Positions 1 to 8,199 of a stretch of 64,000 nucleotides of DNA are shown one piece after another. Under the pieces are notes generated by a model. That model saw only the letters and a list, made by a program, of their open reading frames with translations, was not told where the DNA came from and did no database searches. This DNA is from Methanofollis tationis (GTDB lineage: Archaea; Halobacteriota; Methanomicrobia; Methanomicrobiales; Methanofollaceae): contig NZ_JABXWR010000001.1 in assembly GCF_013377755.1 (NCBI RefSeq), forward strand, positions 124,001 to 188,000, written 5' to 3'. Made by a program: the position numbers and the translations under genes. Position 1 is the stretch's first letter; each line of letters starts with the position of its first letter.

Positions 1-1720
1 CCGCCACCCCCGCGAGCACCGGGCAGACCGGCCCCTCCCCGAAATCCAGGAGGAGGAGGGCGTGGGAGGCGCGGGTCGCCCCGACATAATAGACCCGCCG
101 CTCCTCGGCCCGCCGCACCGGGTCGGCGAGGTCGTCCAGGCGGTTCTTCAGGTAGCCGGTGTGCAGGAGCACCACCGCCGCCTCAAGCCCTTTTGCGGCG
201 TGGACCGTGTCCACCCGCACCATATCGGGCGGGATCTCTGAGCCCCGCTGCCGCTCCCGGGCGAGACATGCGTGGATCTGCGAGACGATCCAGGGGCGCA
301 GGTTCAGGGCGTCGAAGATCCGCACCCCCTGCCGCCCCCCGGTCAGGGCATAGAGATCGCCCATCCGCACCGGCCCCTGCTTTGCCCTGATCCGCAGGGC
401 GGTGAGGGCGGCGGTCCGCTCCCGCCCGTCGAGAGTCGAGAGGACCAGGGCCTCGGCCTCGACGGTCGGCACCGGATCGATCTCGCACCCGGCGAGGTAC
501 CGGGCGATCGCCCGCGTCAGGGTCCACGGGCTGACCGTCACGGTCTCGAGGGCGCCCCGGTCCCGGCCGATCCGCACCCCGGTCCAGAACCGCACCCGGC
601 CGGCCCTGATCCCGCTGCACGGGACGCCCGCGGCAGAGAGGGCATGGGCGAGGCTGCCGGCCCCCTTCCGGTAGCGGGAGAGGATAAACACCGGATGGCG
701 CTCTCCCGGCAGGGTGCGGGCGTAGGCGATCGCGTTCTCTACCTGCCGGGCAAGCCCTTCGGCCGTCCCCGGGCAGACGTGGTGCACCTGCCCGTCCCGG
801 TCGCACGGGGAGACGTTCGCCGGGCGGCTCAGGATCGTCTCGGCCGCCGCCATGATCCGGGACGGGCAGCGGTGCGAGACCGGGCGGGACGCCGGCCCGG
901 TCGCCCCCCGGTCCTCGGCGTCGATGGTGAGGAAGAGTGCGGGATCGCACCCCCGGAACCCGTATATCGACTGGTCCTCGTCCCCGGCCACATAGATCCG
1001 GCAGGTCTCCGGGCGGGCGGCCCACTGCCGGATCAGGGCGTCCTGCGCCGGGGAAACGTCCTGGTACTCGTCCACGACCAGGACCCGGGCCGGCGGGGGG
1101 AGTTCGTGGTCGAGGGCCAGGCGCACGTAGTCCTCATGCTCGAAGAGGCCGCGTTCGGTTTTATATGCCGACCATGCGTCGAGGAGGTCTTCGATAGGCC
1201 AGGCATACCCCGGGACCGAGAGCCCCAGGGCGGCCGCCGCCTCCCGCCAGTCTTTGGGCGGGCGCAGGGTCGCCGAGAGGTAGGCGGCGAGGGCGATCAC
1301 CTGGTTGCCGACCGGGAGGTCGGAACGGGTGCGCTCCTCCTCGTCGTCGGCTCCGATCGCCGGGTCGAAGGCGAGAGCGTATGCATCCATGAAGGTCCGG
1401 TAGACCCCGGCCTTTTTCCGGTCGCCGGGCTGGAGCACCTGCTCACGCGGGCTCTCGATCAGGCCGGCGGCCAGGCACTGCCTGAGGGCCGCACCGTGGA
1501 TTGTCGTGCACATCGCCGCGATCGCCCTCGCGTCGGCGTCGGGAAAGACCGCGGCGTGCAGGCGGGCGGCCAGGTCGGCGGCCTGCGAGCGGGAGAAGGT
1601 CATCACTGCCAGGTCTGAGGTCCCGGCCCCGGCGGCCGCTTCGGTCCGGCAGTACTCGATCAGGGTCGAAGACTTCCCGGCGCCCGGTCCGCCCCGCCAC
1701 CGGATCAGGTCGGCCGTCAT
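1..1720 (-). CDS. UvrD/Rep-family DNA helicase (3' end outside window)
   Basis: Superfamily 1A ATP-dependent 3'-5' helicase, expected to unwind DNA in repair. The reverse-strand frame from ATG 1718-1720 stays open for 573 codons to the window edge, so the C-terminus is missing. Visible motifs in order: Walker A GGPGAGKSS at residues 10-18; motif II DEYQDVSPAQ; motif III GDEDQSIYGFRG; motif V VDTVHAAKGLEAAVVLL; motif VI YVGATRASHALLLL near the edge. These cover both RecA-like halves of the UvrD fold. The Walker A lies unusually close to the start, which fits a compact archaeal UvrD-like protein. Family assignment is firm; the exact repair role is unknown. The 909-bp gene upstream on the same strand may be co-expressed but is 280 bp away. 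Confidence 0.92.
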   Translation of the reverse strand, partial: MTADLIRWRGGPGAGKSSTLIEYCRTEAAAGAGTSDLAVMTFSRSQAADLAARLHAAVFPDADARAIAAMCTTIHGAALRQCLAAGLIESPREQVLQPGDRKKAGVYRTFMDAYALAFDPAIGADDEEERTRSDLPVGNQVIALAAYLSATLRPPKDWREAAAALGLSVPGYAWPIEDLLDAWSAYKTERGLFEHEDYVRLALDHELPPPARVLVVDEYQDVSPAQDALIRQWAARPETCRIYVAGDEDQSIYGFRGCDPALFLTIDAEDRGATGPASRPVSHRCPSRIMAAAETILSRPANVSPCDRDGQVHHVCPGTAEGLARQVENAIAYARTLPGERHPVFILSRYRKGAGSLAHALSAAGVPCSGIRAGRVRFWTGVRIGRDRGALETVTVSPWTLTRAIARYLAGCEIDPVPTVEAEALVLSTLDGRERTAALTALRIRAKQGPVRMGDLYALTGGRQGVRIFDALNLRPWIVSQIHACLARERQRGSEIPPDMVRVDTVHAAKGLEAAVVLLHTGYLKNRLDDLADPVRRAEERRVYYVGATRASHALLLLDFGEGPVCPVLAGVA

Positions 1721-1842
1721 GCAGACCGCCTCCATCGATCGCGCGCGAGGGTTGAAGGCTCCTCTCTTTTCTGCATCGTCCCGGGTCGCGGTCCCGTACA
1801 GGAGAGCACCTGTTCCGGGTGTACCGGGATGCACGATCCGAA

Positions 1843-1922
1843 GGTGGAACAGAAAAACCATGCACCTGGGTATCCGATTCGCATACTATCGAATATGCGT
1901 CGAGGTGATCCGCCTGTTCCAC
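1843..1922. repeat. Inverted repeat in helicase upstream region
   Basis: The 280-bp gap 1721-2000 has no convincing gene. It holds a perfect 10-bp inverted repeat, GGTGGAACAG at 1843-1852 and CTGTTCCACC at 1913-1922. Nested inside is a hairpin-like CGCATA...TATGCG (about 1879-1898), and a related CTGTTCCGGGTGTACCGGG lies at 1810-1828. Position upstream of the helicase start suggests a regulatory site, but no protein can be named. Confidence 0.35.
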
Positions 1923-2000
1923 CTGTACCGGGTAAAAACATCCTCGCACGTTTTCGTGCAGGCCTCTCCCTCGCGTGCGGTACAGAGGGGGCATCCCGGA

Positions 2001-2909
2001 TCATGGGCGGGCCTCCTCGATGAGATTCTCAAAGACCGTGATCCCGGTGTTTTCCGGCCTGAACCCCGGATCAAACCCCCAGGCGCGGCACAACACCTCT
2101 CCGACCCTGAACCGGCGCGACCCCGATACCAGGGCGCCGTCCTGCCTGAGGAACTCGGGGAAGGTCCGGTCCATGATGGACCGGCCGCGGTCCCTGAGCA
2201 CGCTCTCGATGATCCCGCTCGCCACCCAGAGGACCGCCGAACCCTCGGGCCGCTCTTCGAGGTACAGGCCGTACCTGAGGAGCCCTTCCCGTTCCGTGCT
2301 CGTCGGCAGCGTGGAGAGCGTCCGTTGCAGGGCCTCGGCGACCGGCTCCCACTGCGACCCGGCCCCTGAGGGCTCGGCCCGTTCGGCGATCCCGAACCAG
2401 TAGTCCCTGACCGTCTTAAAATCCCGGCCGTTCGCGTCGAGGGCGTCTCCCGGGTGGGCGGCAAGCCAGCGTTCGTTCAGGGTCGCCGGCCGCGGGTCGG
2501 CGAGTTCGCGGTTCTGGAAGATCAGGCGCCCCCCGTCCGCCAGATCGACGATGTAGACCGGCGGGTCGCTCTCCTCGATCGAGACCGCCGCCGTCTCGCC
2601 GATCACGCGGGCGACCGGCCCGGAGACCAGGGCGCCGGCGTCGGGCGAGGACCTGACCGTCTCGAAGACCTCCAGGAGGGCGGCCCTGATCGCCTTGCGG
2701 TCGAGGGGGACCGCCTCGTGCAGCCTGTTTGTCAGCCGCCCGGGGGCGCGGGGATCGATCCAGGGCAGGGCGGCCGACCGGTCTTCGGCGATCGTCTCCC
2801 CGCCCCGCTCAAACGACGTGACCCACCCCTCAGGCCCGGCCTCGACCGAGAGGGCGATCCCCTCGAGGAGGGGGACCGGGCCGAGCGAGGTCGCCGGTTT
2901 CTCCGCCAT
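2001..2909 (-). CDS. Hypothetical protein, unknown function
   Basis: I do not recognise this family. The frame is open from 2942, but ATG at 2907-2909 (protein starting MAEKPATS) is preferred because GGAG lies a short distance upstream and the first 11 codons look non-coding. The product is about 302 residues, acidic, soluble, with no signal peptide or membrane segment. It shows alternating strand/helix character and aromatic-rich C-terminal stretches (CRAWGFDPGF). Codon use is typical of its neighbours. It precedes the UvrD-like helicase on the same strand, so a link to DNA metabolism is possible but is only context. Confidence 0.7.
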   Translation of the reverse strand: MAEKPATSLGPVPLLEGIALSVEAGPEGWVTSFERGGETIAEDRSAALPWIDPRAPGRLTNRLHEAVPLDRKAIRAALLEVFETVRSSPDAGALVSGPVARVIGETAAVSIEESDPPVYIVDLADGGRLIFQNRELADPRPATLNERWLAAHPGDALDANGRDFKTVRDYWFGIAERAEPSGAGSQWEPVAEALQRTLSTLPTSTEREGLLRYGLYLEERPEGSAVLWVASGIIESVLRDRGRSIMDRTFPEFLRQDGALVSGSRRFRVGEVLCRAWGFDPGFRPENTGITVFENLIEEARP

Positions 2910-3093
2910 CAGCCCTGCTCCGCCGTTTCGCCGCCGCAACATGCTGACAGCCGGATCGTCATGCGTTCTCGTGCGCTTTTTCGACTTCTGGTTCTGTATG
3001 CAATCACTCTGTACACTTCCACAGAGCAGTGGAGCGGTTCCCTATATGGGCCATTCTTAACCGAGCCGGAAACGTGCATCCTCGGGATGATCT

Positions 3094-3117
3094 TCAAGGC
3101 CCGCGCGCGGGCCTTGA
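3094..3117. repeat. Perfect 24-bp palindrome
   Basis: TCAAGGCCCGCG followed directly by its reverse complement CGCGGGCCTTGA. It lies in the gene-free stretch 2910-3268 between two divergent genes. Apart from this palindrome and the operator at 3269 I see nothing definite in that stretch. It could be a symmetric protein-binding site or a very stable hairpin. Confidence 0.6.
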
Positions 3118-3240
3118 TAAAGGAGGACGGTGGGGGCCGTCTGTTCTGAGAGTTTTCGGCCTCTGCAAAACCCCCTGCCGTTGAGGGATCCCTCGATACC
3201 GCCCCCCCCATTACAGGGCGCAACGGCCGTCCCCTCCTGG

Positions 3241-3291
3241 TGTAACAAATTGTAATGTTTATCTGCAGGCATGTTACATGCTGTAACATGC
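3241..3291. promoter_or_regulatory. Promoter and palindromic operator of RHH-like gene
   Basis: GCATGTTAC (3269-3277), a 5-nt spacer, then GTAACATGC (3283-3291) form a perfect inverted repeat. A third copy of the TGTAACA motif begins at 3241, and TGTAAT at 3251 resembles it. The right arm contains the ATG start codon (3288-3290) of the next gene. A T-rich TATA-like segment (about 3257-3264) lies about 25-30 bp before that ATG, so the mRNA may be leaderless and the repressor site would cover the start point. Confidence 0.6.
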
Positions 3292-3488
3292 CCTCGAAAG
3301 TCGTCCGCATTGACGAAGAAGCGTGTGCTCTGGCCCTTGAATACGGTCCGAACCTGTCGCAGGGGATCAGGGCCATGCATACCGCTCTTGAGGCGGCCAA
3401 AAAAAAGGAGAAACGGCATGATCTTGAGGAGACCCTCAGACGCGTGATCAGGGAGGAACTCGAAGCGCTCGCCGGGCCGCGCTACTGA
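3288..3488 (+). CDS. Small ribbon-helix-helix-like DNA-binding protein
   Basis: A 66-residue protein beginning MPSKVVRIDEEACALALEYG. An N-terminal beta-strand with alternating charge (KVVRID), a first helix, an N-L-S-Q-G-I turn and a second helix match the layout of ribbon-helix-helix repressors and antitoxins. The C-terminal half is a charged helix rich in Lys, Arg and Glu. The frame is open from 3255, but the palindrome over ATG 3288 and the RHH-like N-terminus favour the later start. Autoregulation is inferred from the operator. No toxin gene follows: the next gene is convergent and overlaps its last 7 bp. Confidence 0.65.
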   Translation: MPSKVVRIDEEACALALEYGPNLSQGIRAMHTALEAAKKKEKRHDLEETLRRVIREELEALAGPRY

Positions 3489-3937
3489 GGCAGGGGAAGG
3501 CGCATGAGCAGACGGTCCTCGCCCTCGCCGAAATAGCCCTCCTCTATTCTGGCCACACCAAACCCGACGCTCTCGTAGAGCCCGACCGCCGGGAGATTCT
3601 GCGGCGAGACGCTCAGGAGGACCTCTGCAACCCCGCGATCTTTCAGGGCGTCGAGGAGGCAGGAGAGAAGCCGGCGCCCGAAGCCCCGCCCCCTGAGATC
3701 TTCCCTCACCTTCAGGCGGAGCACCCACGCACGCCCCCCATCCCCCTGCACGCCCCCGCCGACGGTGAAGCCTGCGGCCGTACCCTCGTGCTCCAGGACA
3801 AAAAAGGTCTGCGGGTAGAGCACCCCAGCCTGCCTGACAAAGACCGCCGATTGGTAATCCGAACCGTCCTCGCCGCGCTCGATCGCCATGACCGTTTCAA
3901 AGTCATCGTCCCGGTACGGCCTGATCACCGTCGCCAT
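3482..3937 (-). CDS. GNAT-family N-acetyltransferase
   Basis: A 151-residue single-domain acetyltransferase that would move an acetyl group from acetyl-CoA to an unknown amine. The RimI-like pattern is clear: IRPYRDDDFETVMAIE at the N-terminus, the acetyl-CoA pyrophosphate loop R-E-D-L-R-G-R-G-F-G-R-R-L (motif A) in the middle, and the C-terminal NLPAVGLYESVGF segment (motif B). Length is standard. Its end overlaps the convergent RHH-like gene by 7 bp. The substrate cannot be told from sequence. Confidence 0.88.
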   Translation of the reverse strand: MATVIRPYRDDDFETVMAIERGEDGSDYQSAVFVRQAGVLYPQTFFVLEHEGTAAGFTVGGGVQGDGGRAWVLRLKVREDLRGRGFGRRLLSCLLDALKDRGVAEVLLSVSPQNLPAVGLYESVGFGVARIEEGYFGEGEDRLLMRLPLPQ

Positions 3938-3976
3938 CGAGAGATCGTTCGCCCGCGGAGGTGGAAAACCCTCCGG

Positions 3977-4306
3977 TCAGGGCGACGGGCGCCCCCCCAC
4001 CGACTCCCTCACCCACTCAAGGTAATCGGTGGTGCCGGCGATGACCGGGAGGGCGACGATCTCGGGCACCTCGTAGGGATGCGCCCCTGAAATCGTCTCC
4101 ATCAGGGCGTCGAGGTGCTTGCGGTCGGTCTTGATGATCATCAACTCCTCGCGCTCCCGCTGGATCTTTCCTTCCCACCTGTACACCGATCCCACGCCCA
4201 TGATGTTCACGCACGCCGCCTTCCTCTTCCCGACGACGAGGTCGGCGATCCGCTCGGCGTCGCCGGGCGGGGCGGTGCAGAGCACGACCACCACATCGGT
4301 CTCCAT
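3977..4306 (-). CDS. cutA: Divalent-ion tolerance protein CutA
   Basis: A 109-residue CutA1 protein, a small trimeric cytosolic protein linked to divalent metal tolerance whose biochemical role is unsettled. Family marks are the opening strand VVVVLCTAPPGDAERIADLVV, the conserved A-A-C-V-N-I segment, Y-R-W-E-G-K-I, and the HPYEVPEIVALP stretch. The start ATG (4304-4306) touches the stop codon of the upstream glutamate dehydrogenase with no spacer, so the two are translationally coupled and almost certainly share a transcript. Confidence 0.93.
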   Translation of the reverse strand: METDVVVVLCTAPPGDAERIADLVVGKRKAACVNIMGVGSVYRWEGKIQREREELMIIKTDRKHLDALMETISGAHPYEVPEIVALPVIAGTTDYLEWVRESVGGRPSP

Positions 4307-5553
4307 TCAGACCCACCCCCGCGCCTTCATCGCCTCGACGACGTTTCGCACGGCGATCGTGTACGCCGCCTGCCGCAGGGAGAACTCCCTCCTCCGTGCG
4401 GTCTCGCTGACGGCCCGGTAGGTCGAGGTCATCATCCGCTGCAGGCGGGCGTCGATCGCCCCGGCGTCCCAGTGGTCCATGTTCAGGTTCTGGACCATCT
4501 CGAAGTAGGAGACGACGACCCCTCCCCCGTTGCAGAGCAGGTCAGGGATGAGCACCACCCCTTTCTCCCTGAGTATCGCATCGGCCTCGTTCGAGACCGG
4601 GCCGTTTGCGAACTCGGCGACGATCTTCGCCTTCACGTTCCCGGCGTTGCTGGCGTCGATGGCGTTCTCGAGCGCCGCCGGGACGAGGATGTCCACGTCC
4701 AGTTCGAGGAGCGCCTCGTTGCTGATCGTCTCCGCCCCTGCAAACCCCGTGACTTTCCCGGTCGTCTCCTTATGCGCCAGCAGCCGCGGGAGGTCGAGGC
4801 CGCCGCGGTCCAGCACCCCGCCGCGGCTGTCGCTCACCGCCACCACCTCTGCCCCGGCAAGGGTCCGGGCGAGGAGCGCCGCGTTGGCCCCGACGTTCCC
4901 GAAGCCCTGGACCGCCACCGTCGCCCCTTTCAGGTCGATCCCGGCCTCCCGCGCCGCCTCGGCGATCACGTGCCACCCCCCCGCGCCGTGGCGTCAAGCC
5001 TCCCCTCAGAACCGCCGACGGCGATCGGCTTCCCGGTGATCGCCCCGAAGGTGGTATGCCCGGCGATCTTCGAGTACTCGTCCATCATCCATGCCATGAT
5101 CTCAGGCGTCGTGTAGACGTCCGGCGCCGGGATATCCCTCTCCGGGCCGAGATGCCGGTAGAGCGCCTGGACATACGCGCGGCTCAGCCGCTCGACCTCG
5201 CCCGCCGACATCTCCCTGGGGTTGCAGACCACCCCGCCCTTCGCCCCGCCGAGAGGCAGGCCGAAAAGGGCGCACTTCCAGGTCATGATCGCCGCCAGCC
5301 CCCGGATCGTCTCGATCGTCTCGGCCGGGTGGAACCTGATCCCCCCTTTCGTCGGCCCGCGGGCATCGTTGTACTGCACCCTGAATGCCTGGAACGCCCT
5401 GATGCGCCCGTCGTCCATCCGCACCGGTATCGACAAATGGTACTCCCGCATCGGCATCTTCAGGATCGCCTCGACGTCAGGCGCCAGGTGCAGGTCGTAG
5501 GCGCACTGGCAGACATGCGCCCTGATCGTCTCAAACAGATCGGTCTCGGTCAT
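4307..5553 (-). pseudogene. gdhA: Glutamate dehydrogenase, frameshifted in a G-tract
   Basis: NAD(P)-dependent glutamate dehydrogenase: glutamate to 2-oxoglutarate plus ammonia. ATG 5551-5553 is chosen over GTG 5562 because AGGTG is well spaced before it. The N-terminal reading frame carries [11 protein letters not shown], the catalytic-lysine loop [11 protein letters not shown] and PAPDVYT. It ends prematurely just after the 7-G run (plus-strand C's at 4976-4982). The remainder, with the Rossmann loop VAVQGFGNVG and a normal C-terminus, continues in another frame to 4307. One more G would give ARGGW and restore a normal chain of about 415 residues. Both halves look undamaged, so a sequencing error or very recent lesion is likelier than an old pseudogene. 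Confidence 0.88.
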
Positions 5554-5580
5554 AGGGCACACCTGAATATCCCCGTCCCC

Positions 5581-6525
5581 TCATAAACCTGCCCGTCGTC
5601 CGGGCGGCGGCGTGAAGCCGCGGTGCAGCCCGGCCGCGGCGGCCTCCTCCAGCGCTCCGGCATATTCAGCCGGGGAAAGCCGGCGGTGCAGGCAGGACGG
5701 GAGATCAGCCGATCGCTCGGCGGCGTGCCAGGCCGGATAATACTGGTCCATGACATTGACGTAGGTGTCGGGGGAGACCTCGTCGGCGATGAACCTGAAG
5801 ACCTCCCGGCTGCCGGCGAGGCCGCAGGGGAGGACGAGGTGCCTGACGATCAGCCCCCGCACGGCGACGCCGTCCTCCACCGCGAGGTCGCCGACCTGCC
5901 GGTGCATCTCGCGGATCGACTCTTTCATATGACGCGTATACTCGGGGGCGTGGGAGAGGGCGAGGGCGACGTCGTCGCGCCCGTACTTCGCGTCCGGCAT
6001 GTAGATGTCCACGATCCCGTCCAGGAGGGCGATCGTTTCGGCCCGGTCGTAGCCGCCGGTGTTGTAGACGAGCGGTATGGCGAGGCCCCACGCCGCGGCG
6101 GTGACGAGGGCGCGGAGGATCTGGGGGAGGTAGTGCGTGGGCGAGACCAGGTTGATGTTGTGGCAGCCCGCCTCCTGGAGGCGGAGCATGATCCGTGCGA
6201 GGTCGGCGCACGCGACCTCCTCGCCTTCGCCGCACTGGCTGATGGAATAGTTCTGGCAGAACTCGCACCGCATCGTGCAGTTCGCAAAAAAGATCGTTCC
6301 CGACCCGCCTCTCCCGACGAGTTCGGGCTCCTCGCCGAAGTGCGGGCCGGCGCTGGCGACCCGCAAAAGCCGCCCGCTCCGGCACCATCCCCTCTCCCCG
6401 GCAAGCCGGTCCACCCCGCACCGGCGCGGGCAGAGGGTGCAGGCCAAAAGGCTGGCCCGGGCCTCCTCGGCCCGCCTGGCGAGGTCGCCGCTCTCCAGCA
6501 GACCGAGATAGGACGGCCGGGTCAT
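5581..6525 (-). CDS. Radical SAM protein, PflA/PflX-like
   Basis: A 314-residue radical S-adenosylmethionine enzyme. The cluster-binding motif is C-T-M-R-C-E-F-C (CxxxCxxC), preceded by a second Cys set CTLCPRRCGVDR and WCRSG. This double arrangement is typical of the PflX branch of pyruvate formate-lyase-activating-enzyme-like proteins. TIM-barrel signatures follow (NINLVSPTHYLPQI, PLVYNTGGYD, DIYMPDAKYG, VRHLVLPCGLAGS, YVNVMDQYYPA). Its ATG lies 2 bp past the stop of the blue-copper lipoprotein gene, so the two are coupled. No glycyl-radical partner is in the window, and the substrate is unknown. Confidence 0.88.
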   Translation of the reverse strand: MTRPSYLGLLESGDLARRAEEARASLLACTLCPRRCGVDRLAGERGWCRSGRLLRVASAGPHFGEEPELVGRGGSGTIFFANCTMRCEFCQNYSISQCGEGEEVACADLARIMLRLQEAGCHNINLVSPTHYLPQILRALVTAAAWGLAIPLVYNTGGYDRAETIALLDGIVDIYMPDAKYGRDDVALALSHAPEYTRHMKESIREMHRQVGDLAVEDGVAVRGLIVRHLVLPCGLAGSREVFRFIADEVSPDTYVNVMDQYYPAWHAAERSADLPSCLHRRLSPAEYAGALEEAAAAGLHRGFTPPPGRRAGL

Positions 6526-6527
6526 CG

Positions 6528-6935
6528 TCAGGTCACGACGAACGCCCCTCTCATCTGGACCGGGTGCGGGTCGCAGAGGAAGACGTAGGTGCCCGGCGCA
6601 TCGGGAGCGGTGAAGGTGTAGACGGTCTCGGCCGGTCCGGTGATGATGTCGCCCCTGAATATGGCGTTTTCGGCGGCATCGGTCTCATAGACGGCGACGT
6701 TGTGGCCGATCCCGGCGTCTCGGTTCTCGAACCGGATCACGACGGCCGAACCGGCCGGGACCGAGATCTCCGGGCGGTCGAAGGCGAAGTTCTCCGCCAG
6801 CAGGGTGATCTCGACGGCATCCGCCGGCAGGGTCGGGGTCTCGGTCGGCGACGGCGTCTCCCCTTCGCCCGTGCACCCGGCGATGCAGGCGAGCAGGGCG
6901 ATAAGGATGATGAGTGTGCTCTGGTGTGCGTGCAT
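6528..6935 (-). CDS. Blue-copper (cupredoxin) lipoprotein
   Basis: A 135-residue surface-anchored cupredoxin. The N-terminus is a lipoprotein signal ending LLACIAGC with the lipid-accepting Cys at about residue 21, then a Thr/Pro/Glu-rich linker. The domain carries the plastocyanin-like ligands: His in GIGHNVAVY, then Cys, His and Met in the F-L-C-D-P-H-P-V-Q-M loop. All four type 1 copper ligands are present, so an electron-transfer or copper-binding role outside the membrane is expected. It is the first gene of a two-gene unit with the radical SAM enzyme and lies divergent from yigZ. Confidence 0.86.
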   Translation of the reverse strand: MHAHQSTLIILIALLACIAGCTGEGETPSPTETPTLPADAVEITLLAENFAFDRPEISVPAGSAVVIRFENRDAGIGHNVAVYETDAAENAIFRGDIITGPAETVYTFTAPDAPGTYVFLCDPHPVQMRGAFVVT

Positions 6936-7019
6936 GATGCCCAGAGAGCGTTTCGAGACTTAACCCTATCCCCGCGATTTGCCGGGGGTTCTTTCTTTCC
7001 GGGCGGCGAAGAGGATCGC

Positions 7020-7385
7020 ATGCAGGAACTCGCCGCCGTGAAACTGGAGGTGAAAAAGTCCAGGTTTTACGCTCATCTCTACGAGATCGACTCCCCGGAC
7101 GACCTCGCCGGGATCCTGGCCCTCCACCGGGAGCGCTACCGGAAGGCGGCGCACCACTGCACCGCCCTCAGGTTCGGCGCCCCCTCGGGAACGGTCGAAC
7201 TCTCCCGCAACGACGGCGAGGTCGGCACCCCCGGGCGGGCGCTCCTCGCCGTCCTTGAGAAACACGCCCTCGACCGCCACGCCCTCGTCGTCTCCCGGAT
7301 CTTCGGCGGGACAAAACTCGGCCCCGGCGGGGTGACGCGGGCGTTCCGGGACGCCGGCGAGGGTGCGGTGTCATCCGGGCAGTGA
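7020..7385 (+). CDS. YigZ/IMPACT-family protein
   Basis: A 121-residue protein matching the N-terminal domain of the IMPACT/YigZ (UPF0029) family, linked in other organisms to translation control. Marks are KSRFYAHLYEIDS, HHCTALRFG, SRNDGEVGTPGRALLAVLE and VVSRIFGGTKLGPGG, in family order. It lacks the second domain found in the roughly 200-residue bacterial proteins, as is usual for the short archaeal form. ATG 7020 follows G-rich sequence; the longer open frame upstream lies over the divergent cupredoxin gene and is not coding. Confidence 0.85.
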   Translation: MQELAAVKLEVKKSRFYAHLYEIDSPDDLAGILALHRERYRKAAHHCTALRFGAPSGTVELSRNDGEVGTPGRALLAVLEKHALDRHALVVSRIFGGTKLGPGGVTRAFRDAGEGAVSSGQ

Positions 7386-7515
7386 CACCATCATTATCCG
7401 CTCCGGCGCCGACCTCTTTTTCGTGACCTTCAGGCTCTCCGCATGGTTCTCTGACCGCACGGGAAAGAAACGAATACCCTCCTCGCACGCCCCCGTCACC
7501 TCCCCGGGGCCGGCG

Positions 7516-8199
7516 ATGTGGGAGGAGATCCTGGCGCCCGCGGGCCGCCAGCGCGGGGGCGCCCGCCTCTCTCCTGCCGAGGCGGAGGAGATCGCCGCCG
7601 CCATCGGGAAGGCGCAGACAAAACTCGAACTTCTCCGGGCGATCTCGGGTGCGGCGGCCCGGTTCTCGGTCACCGACCTGGAAGCGATGATGAAAAACTT
7701 CGAGGAGAAGACGCGGGACCTCGACCCCGCCTACCGCCGCCTCCTTCTCCCGCGGATCAACGACTATATTTTCGGGTCATATCACGCCCTCATGCTCCTC
7801 TGCACGGACGATCCCGCCCTCGAAGACGGCCAGGTCCGCCCTTCCCTGCCGGCATACGCCGCCATGGTGCAGGAGGCCTGCCGGAGGCGTGCGCAGGCCG
7901 GAAAACCCCTTGAACTCTATCTCCTCAAATACCTCCTTGCGGCCTTCACGATGTACGTCCTGGAACAACCGGCCCACCCGGTGGGAACCCCCTTCCCCGG
8001 CGGCCTTGCGGTCTACCGGGAAGGGGATTCCTATTACTGCCCGGTCAGGGACAAAAGCGACGACATCGCCTTCTCGCTCTGCCCCTTCTGCCCGGCCCGG
8101 CAGGACACCGGCGCCCGCTCCCTCCACGGCCGGGACGCCGACCTGCGGATCGAGCGCCTCGGCACCATCGAGAGATCGCGCCGGGACTATCACGGCTGA
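7516..8199 (+). CDS. DUF2115 (UPF0305) family protein
   Basis: A 227-residue cytosolic protein of a family seen mainly in methanogens, of unknown function. Recognised by the helical N-terminus, Y-I-F-G-S-Y-H-A-L-M-L-L-C segment and the C-terminal paired cysteines in YYCPVRDKSDD and LCPFCPARQ, which could bind a metal. The frame is open from 7363, but ATG 7516 is preferred: the first 51 codons overlap the end of yigZ and read poorly. Its last 10 bp overlap the convergent peroxiredoxin gene. Confidence 0.75.
   Translation: MWEEILAPAGRQRGGARLSPAEAEEIAAAIGKAQTKLELLRAISGAAARFSVTDLEAMMKNFEEKTRDLDPAYRRLLLPRINDYIFGSYHALMLLCTDDPALEDGQVRPSLPAYAAMVQEACRRRAQAGKPLELYLLKYLLAAFTMYVLEQPAHPVGTPFPGGLAVYREGDSYYCPVRDKSDDIAFSLCPFCPARQDTGARSLHGRDADLRIERLGTIERSRRDYHG

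Noticed and set aside
272-1618. Long plus-strand open frame over the helicase
   Set aside because: Antisense shadow of the UvrD-like gene: the reverse strand shows all helicase motifs, and this frame is low-complexity Pro/Arg/Gly text.
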